DNA of 64,000 nt from Natronomonas moolapensis 8.8.11 (GTDB taxonomy: Archaea; Halobacteriota; Halobacteria; Halobacteriales; Haloarculaceae), in NCBI RefSeq assembly GCF_000591055.1, contig NC_020388.1, positions 930,001 through 994,000 of the forward strand, in the 5' to 3' direction. A program made the position numbers and the translations under genes. Positions 1 to 8,158 of the stretch are shown here, piece after piece (the stretch's first letter is position 1; each line of letters starts with the position of its first letter). The notes beneath the pieces were generated by a model, which saw nothing but the letters and a program-made list of their open reading frames with translations, ran no database searches and was not told the origin of the DNA.

Positions 1-162
1 ACGCACGGCGTATCTGTCTGCAATCCTCAGTAATCCGGGGGGCAATAAAAGGGCTTTCCTTTCCCCCGGGGACGCTCGTTGGGTAGCGATTCCACCCCTC
101 CCGGACGGAAGCGCGGAGCGCGGTACCGCAACTTCAAGTGTGTTCCGGCAGTTCGGGGGGGT

Positions 163-645
163 ATGGCGAAGTACTCCACCGGCGGCGTCGGGGGCGACTC
201 CGGCGGTGCCTGTGAACTCTGTGGAGCGGAGGGGCGATCCCTCGAGACCGCGACGGTCGCGGGGGCGCGACTCGAGGTCTGCAGCGAGTGTGTCGAACAC
301 GGCGAGTCGGATTCGCACGCGGACGACGATCGGACGCGCGAACGCCGTCGGAAGGCCGCACAGAACGCCGCCAAACTCGACGACGCCCGGTCTGTCGAGA
401 CGGACTGGGAGGCGGGCACGGACTACGAAGACGACCCGCTTCCGTACCTCGTTCGCGGCTATGGCGACCGCGTCGAGGAGGCCCGGCAGGCGGCGGGGCT
501 GCAGACTGACGAACTCGCGGCCGACGCCGAGATCGACGAGGACGACCTCGTCGCGATCGAACAGGGGCGGGCCGCGCGCGCGAACGTCGGCGGGGCCGCC
601 ATCGAGTCGCTCGAGGCGTGTCTCGGAATCGAACTCGCCGAGTGA
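163..645 (+). CDS. MBF1-like zinc-ribbon/HTH transcriptional regulator
   Basis: Predicted 160-residue DNA-binding protein. The N-terminus carries a four-cysteine zinc ribbon (C17, C20, C40, C43). A charged linker follows, and residues ~97-158 form a Cro/C1-type helix-turn-helix. This order is that of the archaeal multiprotein bridging factor 1 family, a TBP/TFB-associated regulator. The start at 163 is chosen because the family begins just before the zinc ribbon; the frame stays open upstream to 79, but that extension is arginine-rich and not family-like. It stands alone and faces a small membrane-protein gene on the other strand. Family assignment rests on motif order; the regulon is unknown. 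Confidence 0.8.
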   Translation: MAKYSTGGVGGDSGGACELCGAEGRSLETATVAGARLEVCSECVEHGESDSHADDDRTRERRRKAAQNAAKLDDARSVETDWEAGTDYEDDPLPYLVRGYGDRVEEARQAAGLQTDELAADAEIDEDDLVAIEQGRAARANVGGAAIESLEACLGIELAE

Positions 646-669
646 AGCGCCGACACACCTGCGAAGACG

Positions 670-915
670 CTACTCGTCCGTCTCGGCGGATGCTCGCCGC
701 CACGCGTAGAGGTACACCAAAACGGCGATACAGAGCCACGCGACCGCGCCGGCCCGGACCGCGAAGTTCGCGCGCTGGCCCCACGTCGCCAACTCGAAGG
801 GAAGCGACGAGAGCGCAACGGCGGGCGCGCCGACGACAATCGTCAACACGAACGTCGTCTGCATGACCCACCCGTAGTCGATGCCCTCCGGATCGGTCGT
901 CTCGACGGGGCGCAT
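670..915 (-). CDS. Small two-TM membrane protein (DUF5822-like)
   Basis: An 81-residue protein with two hydrophobic segments, roughly residues 18-40 and 52-72, joined by a short polar loop and ending in a charged tail. It resembles the haloarchaeal DUF5822 family, which I recall near panB and MBF1-like genes in related genomes. That match is from memory. Function is unknown. It lies between the convergent MBF1-like gene and divergent panB. The ATG at 913-915 gives a compact protein beginning just before the first membrane segment. Confidence 0.65.
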   Translation of the reverse strand: MRPVETTDPEGIDYGWVMQTTFVLTIVVGAPAVALSSLPFELATWGQRANFAVRAGAVAWLCIAVLVYLYAWRRASAETDE

Positions 916-1014
916 ACCGCGTCTCGGTGAGAGAGCGTGTAAGCGGTTACGGTTCGGCGCCGTCGGTGCCCTGGAAGCGGGAGCGTTTAACCTCTCGGGG
1001 GACGCAGTTCGCGT

Positions 1015-1821
1015 ATGCGAGCGAAGGACATCCGCGCGAAGGCCGGCGAGGAGCCGATCACGATGCTCACCGCCTACGACGCACCGACGGCCCGGTTGAT
1101 CGACGAGGCCGGCGTCGACATCGCGCTCGTCGGGGACTCGGTCGGCAACACGCGGCTCGGGTACGACTCGACACTGCCGGTCACCGTCGACGAGGTGGCG
1201 AGCCTCACCGCGGCCGTCGCCCGCGCGACCGAGGACGCCCTCGTCGTCTCGGACATGCCGTTTCTCTCCTTTGGGGCCGATGCCGACGATGCGATCGAGA
1301 ACTGCGGCCGGATGCTGAAGGAGGCGAACGCGGACGCAGTCAAACTCGAGTGCGGGCCCCACACGGTCGAGTTGACGCGTCGGCTCACGGAGATCGGCGT
1401 TCCGGTGCAGGCCCACCTCGGGTTGACGCCGCAACGGGAGAACGAAACCGGCCTCTACCGGCAGGGCACCGAGGAGGAATCCGCCCGAAACCTCCTCGAT
1501 CTCGCCCGCCAACACGAGGCGGCGGGGGCGTTCTCGCTCGTCTTGGAACACATCCCGGCGAACCTCGCCGAGTCAGTCACCGAGGCGCTGTCGATCCCCA
1601 CGATCGGGATCGGCGCCGGTCCCGACTGTGACGGCCAGGTGCTCGTCGTCGACGAGGTGATCGGCCTCTCTGAGCGGACCGCGCCGTTCTCGAAGCGGTT
1701 CGGCGACGTTCGCGGCGAAATGAAGGGGGCGATCGACGACTACGTCGACGCCGTCGAGTCCGGGGCGTTCCCCGCCGAGGAACACAGCCACCACGAGGAC
1801 GGCCTCGACGACATATACTGA
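1015..1821 (+). CDS. panB: 3-methyl-2-oxobutanoate hydroxymethyltransferase
   Basis: PanB (268 aa) transfers a hydroxymethyl group from a folate or pterin C1 donor to 2-oxoisovalerate, giving ketopantoate, the first committed step to pantothenate and CoA. The N-terminal MLTAYDAPTARLIDEAG block is characteristic. D41 (VGDSVG), D80 (SDMPF) and E112 (KLEC) correspond to the metal ligands, and E178 (LVLEHIP) to the catalytic glutamate of the bacterial enzyme. A TATA-like TTTAAC about 30 bases upstream suggests a leaderless transcript. The C-terminal EEHSHHED tail is acidic and histidine-rich. Length is normal for the family. No other pantothenate gene is in the window. Confidence 0.95.
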   Translation: MRAKDIRAKAGEEPITMLTAYDAPTARLIDEAGVDIALVGDSVGNTRLGYDSTLPVTVDEVASLTAAVARATEDALVVSDMPFLSFGADADDAIENCGRMLKEANADAVKLECGPHTVELTRRLTEIGVPVQAHLGLTPQRENETGLYRQGTEEESARNLLDLARQHEAAGAFSLVLEHIPANLAESVTEALSIPTIGIGAGPDCDGQVLVVDEVIGLSERTAPFSKRFGDVRGEMKGAIDDYVDAVESGAFPAEEHSHHEDGLDDIY

Positions 1822-1909
1822 GACCCCATCCGCGTGCCGGACGCCGCGGTGGTCCGGGCAACTGGGCCGCCGGACACGACTTATGTGGCTCCGACACGTC
1901 TATTCCGGC

Positions 1910-3052
1910 ATGGCAGAACGCGTGTCGGCCGGCGAGCGGGCGGGCACCGGGGCCGCTCCAACCGACGACGGAACCCACGACGACGAAGCGGGCGGCGACA
2001 CAGCAGACGACGGACGAAGGCGTCGGCGAGCGGACACCGACGAGAGCGCGCCCCGTCCAGACGCTCCTGCCCTCGCTGTCGACGACATCTCGAAGTCCTT
2101 CGGGGACGGCGACGATGCCGTCGTCGCCGTCGACGACGTGAGCTTCGCCGTCGATCGCGGTTCGGTCGTCGGACTGCTCGGTCCTAACGGCGCCGGCAAG
2201 ACGACGCTGATAAAATCGATCCTCGGGACGGTCGTCCCCGACTCGGGGACGGTGCGGCTGTTCGGGGTCGACGCGGCATCGGATCGGCGGGCGGCGTACG
2301 CCGACATCGACGCGATGCTCGAGGGGGCCAGAAACGACTACTGGCGGCTCACAGTGCGGGAGAATCTCCGTTACTTCGCGACGATCGGCGGCGTCGACCC
2401 CGACTCTGTCGCCGCCCGTCACGACCGGCTTCTCGACCGACTCGGCCTCGCCGAAAAGGCGGACACACCCGTCCGGGAGCTTTCGCGGGGGATGAAACAG
2501 AAAGTCTCGCTGGCGAGCGTCCTCGCCGGCGGGGCGAAGCTCGTGTTCCTCGACGAGCCGACGCTCGGGTTGGACGTCGAGAGTTCGCGGACCCTCCGGC
2601 GAGAACTCCGTAGGCTGGCCGACGAGGACGACCTCACCGTGGTGCTCAGCAGCCACGACATGGACGTCGTTGAGGCTGTCTGTGATCGGGTGATCGTCGT
2701 GGCCGACGGCCGAATACTGGCGGACGACGCCGTAGCCGCCCTCGTCTCCCGCGCGAGCGCCGACGTCGTCGAGGTCGCAAGCCCGGACTTCGAGGAGCGC
2801 ACCCTCGTGGCGCTCGACGAGCGCTTCGAGGTTCAGTCCGTCACGCCGGCCGAGACCGGGGGGCGGACCCGGATCGAGGTGGCGGCCGACGGGGATGAAC
2901 TGTACGCGTTGATGGACCACCTCCGCGAGGCCGGCGTCAGGATCGACGACGTCCGAACGCGTCGCCCCGACCTGGAGGACGTGTTCGTCGATATGACGGA
3001 ACCCGAAACGGAACGACACGAAGCGACCGCCGCGGTGGAACGACAGCGGTGA
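1910..3052 (+). CDS. ABC transporter ATP-binding protein (ABC-2 exporter type)
   Basis: A 380-residue ATPase for export by the permease encoded immediately downstream. Residues 1-50 are a disordered, charged extension absent from most homologues. The nucleotide-binding domain follows with Walker A GPNGAGKTT (91-99), signature LSRGMKQ (191-197) and Walker B LVFLDEP (211-217). A C-terminal DUF4162-like domain covers roughly 290-370. The ATG at 1910 is preceded by a TTATG element about 28 bases upstream, which fits a leaderless start; an in-frame upstream ATG at 1883 looks less likely. The stop overlaps the GTG of the permease, so the two are translationally coupled. Substrate cannot be read from sequence. 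Confidence 0.9.
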   Translation: MAERVSAGERAGTGAAPTDDGTHDDEAGGDTADDGRRRRRADTDESAPRPDAPALAVDDISKSFGDGDDAVVAVDDVSFAVDRGSVVGLLGPNGAGKTTLIKSILGTVVPDSGTVRLFGVDAASDRRAAYADIDAMLEGARNDYWRLTVRENLRYFATIGGVDPDSVAARHDRLLDRLGLAEKADTPVRELSRGMKQKVSLASVLAGGAKLVFLDEPTLGLDVESSRTLRRELRRLADEDDLTVVLSSHDMDVVEAVCDRVIVVADGRILADDAVAALVSRASADVVEVASPDFEERTLVALDERFEVQSVTPAETGGRTRIEVAADGDELYALMDHLREAGVRIDDVRTRRPDLEDVFVDMTEPETERHEATAAVERQR

Positions 3053-3906
3053 GCCCTCCCGATTCCGACCGCCACACCGACCGGCGGACCGACGGGGCGC
3101 CCGGCGGGACGGCCCTCCGAGAGACGCCGCGCCGTGCGACGTACTACCACCTGGTGCGGGCCGTCCTGTATCGCGAACTCCTGATCTTCGTCCGGTACCC
3201 GGCTAACGCCGTCGGCGGCGTCGTCGTCTCGGTGTTCTTTTTCGCGCTGCTTTTTTACGGTGGCCGGCTGCTGGCCGGGGAGGCACTCGCCGACTCGATC
3301 GAGGGCATCGTCGTCGGCTACTTTCTCTGGACGCTGTCCGTCGGGGCCTACTCCTCGGTTTCAAACGATATCGCAAGCGAGGTTCAGTGGGGAACCCTAG
3401 AGCGACACGTCACCACCCCGTTCGGCTTCGCGCCGGTCGCGCTGTTGAAAGGCGTCGCGAAGGTCGTTCGAACGTTCCTGCTTTCGACTGTCATCCTCGC
3501 CGTGATGTTGCTCGTGACCGGAACGACGCTGAGTCTCGATCCGATCACTATCGTCGCCGTCGCCGGGCTCTCGATCACGTCGGTTCTCGGCCTCGGGTTC
3601 GCGGCCGGCGGCGTCACGGTCCTGTATAAACGAATCGGCAACTGGCTCAACCTGCTGCAGTTCGGCTTCGTCGTCCTCGTCTCCGCCCCGGTGTTCGACG
3701 CCCCGTGGACCCGGGTCCTACCGCTGGCCCACGGGAGCGCGCTGCTTCAGCGGGCGATGGTCGACGGCGTCCGGCTCTGGGAGTTCGCTCCCTTCGACCT
3801 CGGGTTGCTCGTCGCCGTCTCGGTCGGCTACCTCGCCCTCGGCTACCTTGTCTTCCAGTACGCGACCCGGCGGGCGCGGCGGCTCGGGGTGCTCGGAGAC
3901 TACTGA
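3049..3906 (+). CDS. ABC-2 type transporter permease
   Basis: A 285-residue integral membrane protein with about six hydrophobic segments, starting after a ~45-residue polar N-terminus. It carries the ABC-2 pattern, with a conserved cytoplasmic stretch after TM2 (NDIASEVQWGTLERHVTTP). It pairs with the ATPase upstream. The GTG start lies inside the ATPase's last codons (four-base overlap), which is typical of translational coupling. The family includes drug, polysaccharide and heme exporters; the specific cargo is not inferable. Confidence 0.88.
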   Translation: MSPPDSDRHTDRRTDGAPGGTALRETPRRATYYHLVRAVLYRELLIFVRYPANAVGGVVVSVFFFALLFYGGRLLAGEALADSIEGIVVGYFLWTLSVGAYSSVSNDIASEVQWGTLERHVTTPFGFAPVALLKGVAKVVRTFLLSTVILAVMLLVTGTTLSLDPITIVAVAGLSITSVLGLGFAAGGVTVLYKRIGNWLNLLQFGFVVLVSAPVFDAPWTRVLPLAHGSALLQRAMVDGVRLWEFAPFDLGLLVAVSVGYLALGYLVFQYATRRARRLGVLGDY

Positions 3907-3919
3907 GAATTGTAGTAGC

Positions 3920-4354
3920 TTACTCCCACTCGCCGTCGACGATGTCGGCCTCGGCCTGATGGGCCATGTTCACCTGATAATCCGGGAGGTGGAGCGCGAG
4001 GTCGGTCGTCGTGATGATCCCGACAGCCTGGCCACCGTCGACGACGGGGAGTTTCTTGACGCCGTTGTGACCCATCCGCTCGGCCGCGGTTCGGACGGAT
4101 TCGCTCCGGCGAACCGTGACGACGGGATCGGACATCAACTCGCCGACCGGCGTTTCGGGGCTGAGCCCCTGGCCGACCGCGGCGACCACGTCGGACTCGG
4201 TGACGATTCCGAGGAGTCGGTCGTCGCCGACGACGAGCGACCCGATGCTCTTCTCGCTCAGTCTCCGTGCGGCGTCGGCCATCGTGGTTCCTTCCGACAC
4301 GGTTTCGACCGGCGACGACATCAGTTCCTCGACACCATCGTCCTGTTGGGTCAT
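3920..4354 (-). CDS. CBS-domain pair protein
   Basis: A 144-residue protein made almost entirely of two CBS motifs (about residues 8-62 and 72-132), each ending in the typical GIVTESD or GIITTTD strand. Such pairs fold as a Bateman module and bind adenine nucleotides, acting as energy-state sensors. No effector domain is fused, so it is probably a stand-alone sensor. An upstream AT-rich element (ATACTATTATC, about 30 bases before the ATG) fits a leaderless start. It converges with the ABC permease gene with only 13 bases between them. Confidence 0.88.
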   Translation of the reverse strand: MTQQDDGVEELMSSPVETVSEGTTMADAARRLSEKSIGSLVVGDDRLLGIVTESDVVAAVGQGLSPETPVGELMSDPVVTVRRSESVRTAAERMGHNGVKKLPVVDGGQAVGIITTTDLALHLPDYQVNMAHQAEADIVDGEWE

Positions 4355-4451
4355 ATCCGCCCGTACTTCACGGACAATGATAATAGTATGGCATTCGCCG
4401 GAGGGGAACTCACGGTGCCCGGCGACGGACTCGATCGGGCCGACGACACGT

Positions 4452-4634
4452 TCACTCGCTCCACTCCGACCGGCACGCCGACGTACAAAAGTGCACTGTC
4501 GAGACCGATCCTTCCTTGACGCGCGTGAGGACCTGGTGGGTGGGTTCGTTCACGATCGGCTCCGAGCACACCGCACAGCGCGGCGCCGTGTCTTCCGTTA
4601 CGTCCTCGCCGAGATCCGATGTCGGGTCGACCAT
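4452..4634 (-). CDS. Small CxxC/CxxxC treble-clef zinc protein
   Basis: A 60-residue protein with CAVC at 20-23 and CTSAC at 50-54, the spacing of a TRASH/MYM-like treble-clef zinc finger. It resembles the small haloarchaeal family I recall as DUF7576. A TATA-like GATATACC about 26 bases upstream supports a leaderless ATG at 4634. It lies downstream of, and in the same direction as, the ATP-grasp gene. The role may be metal sensing or protein binding, but this is inference. Confidence 0.7.
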   Translation of the reverse strand: MVDPTSDLGEDVTEDTAPRCAVCSEPIVNEPTHQVLTRVKEGSVSTVHFCTSACRSEWSE

Positions 4635-4707
4635 TTCCTTGCACGGTTGTGGGGCAGGTATATCAACGATTATGTTCGAGGGAAGCGCCCGACACCGACC
4701 GGTCGCG

Positions 4708-6054
4708 TCACTCCTCGAGCGTCGTCTCGTCGAGCGCCAGCGGTTCGCTCTCGTCGGCCTGCCGGCGAACGTCGACGTGGTAGTGTTCGAGGATGTCCCG
4801 GCCCAAAAGCAGCGGATACTCCATGTGCCCGCGGTCCTCGATGCTCGCCGTGACGGTGTGTTGTTTGCCGCCGATGCCGACGACCAGATCGACGACCGGG
4901 CGCGACCGGCCGGACTTGACACTCCCGGATTTGATCTTGACGATGTCCTTTATCGGGCCGGTGCCGATCTCGGCGGCGAGGTGGGCGTCGATACTCGTCC
5001 GCGTCGCGCCGGTGTCGGATTTCGCCATTACGCTCCGCTGGCCGCTCGTCCCCATGACGACGACTTCCTCGACGTAGCCGATCACCGGCGTCTCCGTCGG
5101 GACCGACGCCTCGGGTTTCGGCATACACGCCGGCCGCGAGTCGCCGAGGTTCGCCGTCAGGTCGTGGACGCGCCCGGGGTCGACCTCGCCGCCCGCTCGC
5201 TCGATAGCCAGTCTGGCGATGTGGGGCGCGGGCGAGCGGCCGGTCGCCTCGAACAGCCCCCGGAACCCGGCCGTCGGATTGACTTCGAGGATGTAGTAGC
5301 CGTCCTCGCCCTCGACGATGTCGACGCCCGCGTAGTCGAGGCCGATCTCGTCCGTCGCCCGCTTGGCCATCGTCGCGGCCGCCTCGGGCAACTCGTCGGT
5401 CACGTTCTCGACGCGGCCGCCCAAGGCGACGTTCGTCCGCCACTCGCCGTCCGGTGCGTAGCGGTTCATCGCGCCGACGATCCGCTCGCCGACGACGTAG
5501 ATCCGGAGGTCGTGGTGGCGTTTTTCGTCGTGTTCGATGAGTTCCTGGAGGAACGCCTGCCGCGAGCCGACCATCGGGTTGATGTGATCGTCGGTGTCGA
5601 GTTTCCAGGTGCCGCCGCCGTGGGTGCCGATCGCGGTCTTGTAGACGACCTCGTCGCCGAATCGGTCGCGCCGGGCGTTCAGTATTTCCCCCGAGAGTGC
5701 CATAAGAGCGTCGGGAACGGGCAGTCCCGCCTCCGCGAGGGCGGTCCCGGAAGCGAATTTGTGCATCGCGGTCATCGTCGCAGTCGGCGTGTTCAACACC
5801 GGACGGATGCGGTCGAGCATCGTTGCCAGCCCGAGCCCCTCCGCGGGCTGTTCTTCCTTCGAGAGCAACAGCCGGTTGACGACGATGTCCACGTCGGGTT
5901 CGAGCGTTACGACCCCATCGGCGATGTCGACGGCGGTGTTTTCGGCGCGGAGCCACGCGGTGTCGTGGCCGAGGTCGTCGACGGCGTTGAGTATCGCTTT
6001 CGTCTCCTTGGAACTGTGGAGGCTGAGAACGCCGACGGTGAGCGGATCGGGCAT
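4708..6054 (-). CDS. RimK-like ATP-grasp ligase fused to aspartic-protease-like (RimB) domain
   Basis: A 448-residue two-domain protein. The N-terminal part (to about residue 300) is a RimK/LysX-type ATP-grasp ligase with the pre-ATP-grasp segment PLTVGVLSLHSS and the metal-binding ILEVNPTAGFRG motif. Such enzymes ligate amino acids, often glutamate, to protein or peptide carboxylates. The C-terminal ~120 residues carry KSDTGATRTSIDA, the D-T-G-A motif of the 'ATP-dependent zinc protease' family, now known to be retropepsin-like, and RimB-like. A ligase and a matching hydrolase in one chain suggests reversible modification. The ATG at 6054 is chosen over an upstream in-frame start at 6096, because the ATP-grasp fold begins at PDPLTVGV. 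Confidence 0.88.
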   Translation of the reverse strand: MPDPLTVGVLSLHSSKETKAILNAVDDLGHDTAWLRAENTAVDIADGVVTLEPDVDIVVNRLLLSKEEQPAEGLGLATMLDRIRPVLNTPTATMTAMHKFASGTALAEAGLPVPDALMALSGEILNARRDRFGDEVVYKTAIGTHGGGTWKLDTDDHINPMVGSRQAFLQELIEHDEKRHHDLRIYVVGERIVGAMNRYAPDGEWRTNVALGGRVENVTDELPEAAATMAKRATDEIGLDYAGVDIVEGEDGYYILEVNPTAGFRGLFEATGRSPAPHIARLAIERAGGEVDPGRVHDLTANLGDSRPACMPKPEASVPTETPVIGYVEEVVVMGTSGQRSVMAKSDTGATRTSIDAHLAAEIGTGPIKDIVKIKSGSVKSGRSRPVVDLVVGIGGKQHTVTASIEDRGHMEYPLLLGRDILEHYHVDVRRQADESEPLALDETTLEE

Positions 6055-6173
6055 ACGTCGGCTGTGGGCGGTTTCGGCAAAACGCTGCCGATCCACGAGT
6101 TCCCCGGCGTCGCTCCGTGGCCGATAGCGTATCGATACGTACCGATGCGTGTCCCTTCGCGACGGACGGCGTA

Positions 6174-6179
6174 TTTATA
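6174..6179 (+). promoter_or_regulatory. TATA box of the succinylglutamate-desuccinylase-like gene
   Basis: TTTATA lies about 27 bases before the GTG at 6203. This spacing places transcription start at or next to the start codon, as in leaderless haloarchaeal genes, and helps decide the start. Confidence 0.55.
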
Positions 6180-6202
6180 CCCCGTCGCGTCGTGGCTCGG
6201 GT

Positions 6203-7210
6203 GTGTCGGAGAGATTTACGTACGACGGCGGCGCGGTCGGTCCCGGCGAGACGCAGGAGTTCCGTTTTACTGTCAGCGAGACGTACCTCGGCGACCCCGT
6301 CCGGATCCCCGTTACGATCATCAACGGCGAGCGCGAGGGGCCGACGCTCTGTCTGACCGCGGCGGCCCACGGCGACGAACTCAACGGAATCGAGATCGTC
6401 CGGGAGGTCGCCCACGAGTGGGATCACTCCGGGCTCCGTGGAACGTTGGTCTGTCTTCCGGTCCTCAACGTCCCGGGGTTTATCGCCCAACAGCGGTACT
6501 TGCCGATCTACGACCGCGACCTCAACCGGTCGTTCCCGGGCGACGACTCGACGACGAGCGCAAAGCGGATCGCCGCCCGGGTGTTCGAGAACTTCATCGA
6601 GCCCTGCGACATCGGGCTGGACTTTCACACCTCGACGCGGGGGCGGACGAATATGCTTCACGTCCGCGCGGACATGAGCGATCCCCCGGTCGCCAGGGTC
6701 GCAAACGCGTTCGCTTCGAACGTCGTCATCGCGGGGCAGGGACCGAGTGGGTCGTTGCGGCGGGAAGCGAGCGAGGCGGGCACCTCGACGGTCACGGTCG
6801 AGTTGGGCGAGGCCCACCGCTTCCAGCGGCCGCTCATCGACGCGGCGCTGGAGGGCGTCCTGTCGGTGATGGCCGAATTCGGGATGTCGGCGACGGAGAC
6901 AGTGAAATGGCCCGGGTGGCGGACCGTTATCGACGCGTCCGAGCAAAAGACGTGGCTCCGGGCCGACGCCGGCGGCCTCGTCGAGATGCATTACGACCGC
7001 GGCGCGCTCGTCGAGGCGGGCGAGGCCGTCTGTACGATCACCAACCCGTTCAAAACCGATGCGACGACCGTCGAAGCGCCCTTTAGCGGCGTCCTCGTCG
7101 GTGTCCTCGAGAACCCCCTCGTCTACCCCGGCAACCCGCTGTGTCACCTCGTCGCGCTCGACGAGTCGACGCTCCGGGCGTTCCGCCGGTATCACTGTGC
7201 GCACGAATAA
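6203..7210 (+). CDS. Succinylglutamate desuccinylase/aspartoacylase family zinc hydrolase
   Basis: A 335-residue M14-like zinc amidohydrolase. The HGDE motif (AAHGDELNG) gives the first two zinc ligands and LDFHT the histidine ligand. RDLNRSFPG is the conserved substrate-binding block. The C-terminal third (from about residue 240) is a beta-barrel/lipoyl-like extension common to this group. Family members remove acyl groups from amino acids. In haloarchaea the substrate is generally unassigned. The GTG at 6203 is preferred over the upstream in-frame start at 6149 because a TATA box sits 27 bases before it. The neighbouring RimK-like ligase makes a role in amino-acid conjugate chemistry possible, but that is inference. 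Confidence 0.85.
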   Translation: MSERFTYDGGAVGPGETQEFRFTVSETYLGDPVRIPVTIINGEREGPTLCLTAAAHGDELNGIEIVREVAHEWDHSGLRGTLVCLPVLNVPGFIAQQRYLPIYDRDLNRSFPGDDSTTSAKRIAARVFENFIEPCDIGLDFHTSTRGRTNMLHVRADMSDPPVARVANAFASNVVIAGQGPSGSLRREASEAGTSTVTVELGEAHRFQRPLIDAALEGVLSVMAEFGMSATETVKWPGWRTVIDASEQKTWLRADAGGLVEMHYDRGALVEAGEAVCTITNPFKTDATTVEAPFSGVLVGVLENPLVYPGNPLCHLVALDESTLRAFRRYHCAHE

Positions 7211-7396
7211 CAACCTTTTTAATAGTTTTATATACTCGATCGCCGTCGCCGCCGCCAACCCCCGAGCGCGGGGGCGCTCTCGCCGCCGCGGTCATCGGAA
7301 AACGCCGGCGAACACCCGCGAGCGGTTCGTACAAAGGCCCACGACACGTTCGCAGGTAGTAACTACTATACCACCGGGGTACCCACCATAGCGTGC
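7211..7396. other. Intergenic region with T-run terminator and sdh promoter
   Basis: Just after the hydrolase stop codon lie T5 (7216-7220) and T4 runs, the usual archaeal intrinsic termination signal. Near 7362-7371 the ACTATACC element sits about 30 bases before sdhC and is the likely promoter of the sdh operon. A second AT-rich run (7225-7234) has no obvious gene assigned. Confidence 0.45.
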
Positions 7397-7789
7397 ATGA
7401 GTCAATCGTACGACCGAGGTCTGATAGAGGACTTCGGGCGGTGGCAGGAGTTCTCCGCCGGCATGTGGGCTTGGATCTTTCACAAGTTCACCGGCTGGGT
7501 GCTCATCGGCTACCTCTTTACCCACGTGGCGGTGTTGAGCACCGCCACCGTGGACGGGGCGACCTACACACAGACGCTCCAGGGGCTCGAGAGCCTGCTT
7601 CTCGTCCGATTCCTCGAGGTCGGACTGCTCGCGGTCGCCGCCTTCCACATCCTCAACGGCGTCCGCCTGCTGTTCGTCGACTTGGGTGTCGGGATAGAGT
7701 CACAGGACAAGGCGTTTTACGCCGCACTGATAGCGACCGCGGCCATTACGGTCGCGAGCATCCCGACGTTCCTCGTGGGGGCGTTCTGA
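7397..7789 (+). CDS. sdhC: Succinate dehydrogenase cytochrome b556 subunit
   Basis: A 130-residue membrane anchor of complex II with three predicted transmembrane helices. Histidines at HKFTGW, FTHVAV and AFHILNG are candidate heme b and quinone-site residues. With SdhD it anchors the SdhAB dimer and passes electrons to menaquinone. First gene of the operon; sdhD follows after one base. The opening [10 protein letters not shown] is soluble, as is usual for haloarchaeal SdhC. Confidence 0.9.
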   Translation: MSQSYDRGLIEDFGRWQEFSAGMWAWIFHKFTGWVLIGYLFTHVAVLSTATVDGATYTQTLQGLESLLLVRFLEVGLLAVAAFHILNGVRLLFVDLGVGIESQDKAFYAALIATAAITVASIPTFLVGAF

Positions 7790-7790
7790 G

Positions 7791-8156
7791 ATGGCCGAAC
7801 ACTATTCATCGTTCGAGCCGAAGGGGACGCGGTGGCTGCTCCAGCGAATCACGGCCGCGTTTTTGGTCGTCGTGTTGGCGTATCACTTCCTGCTGTTGCA
7901 CTTCGTCAACCACGCGGCCGACATCACGTTCGCCGGAACACAGGTCCGGATGAGCCAGGTCGGCTACTTCTCCACGATGGTGTTGTTCCTCGTGACCGCC
8001 GCCTTCCACGGCGTCAACGGCGTCTACAACGCTCTCGTCAACCAGGGTCTCGACGGCACCCAAAAGACCGTCGTCAAGTGGTCACTCGTCGCCGCGGGAA
8101 CGCTCCTCGTCGTGCAGGGGACCCGCGTCGCGAGCGCCATGACGGGGTTGTTCTGA
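7791..8156 (+). CDS. sdhD: Succinate dehydrogenase membrane anchor subunit
   Basis: A 121-residue second anchor subunit with three hydrophobic helices. Conserved histidines in YHFLLLHFVNH and AAFHGVNG are candidate heme-binding residues. It is paralogous in layout to SdhC. It is sandwiched between sdhC (one-base gap) and sdhB (two-base gap), indicating one polycistronic transcript. Confidence 0.9.
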   Translation: MAEHYSSFEPKGTRWLLQRITAAFLVVVLAYHFLLLHFVNHAADITFAGTQVRMSQVGYFSTMVLFLVTAAFHGVNGVYNALVNQGLDGTQKTVVKWSLVAAGTLLVVQGTRVASAMTGLF

Positions 8157-8158
8157 TC

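Noticed and set aside
1577-3019. 480-codon minus-strand frame across panB and the ABC ATPase
   Set aside because: Shadow of two motif-verified genes on the plus strand.
4516-7258. Very long open frames (over 850 codons) opposite the ATP-grasp and hydrolase genes
   Set aside because: Antisense or out-of-frame shadows caused by high GC; they lack family motifs and cross two real genes.
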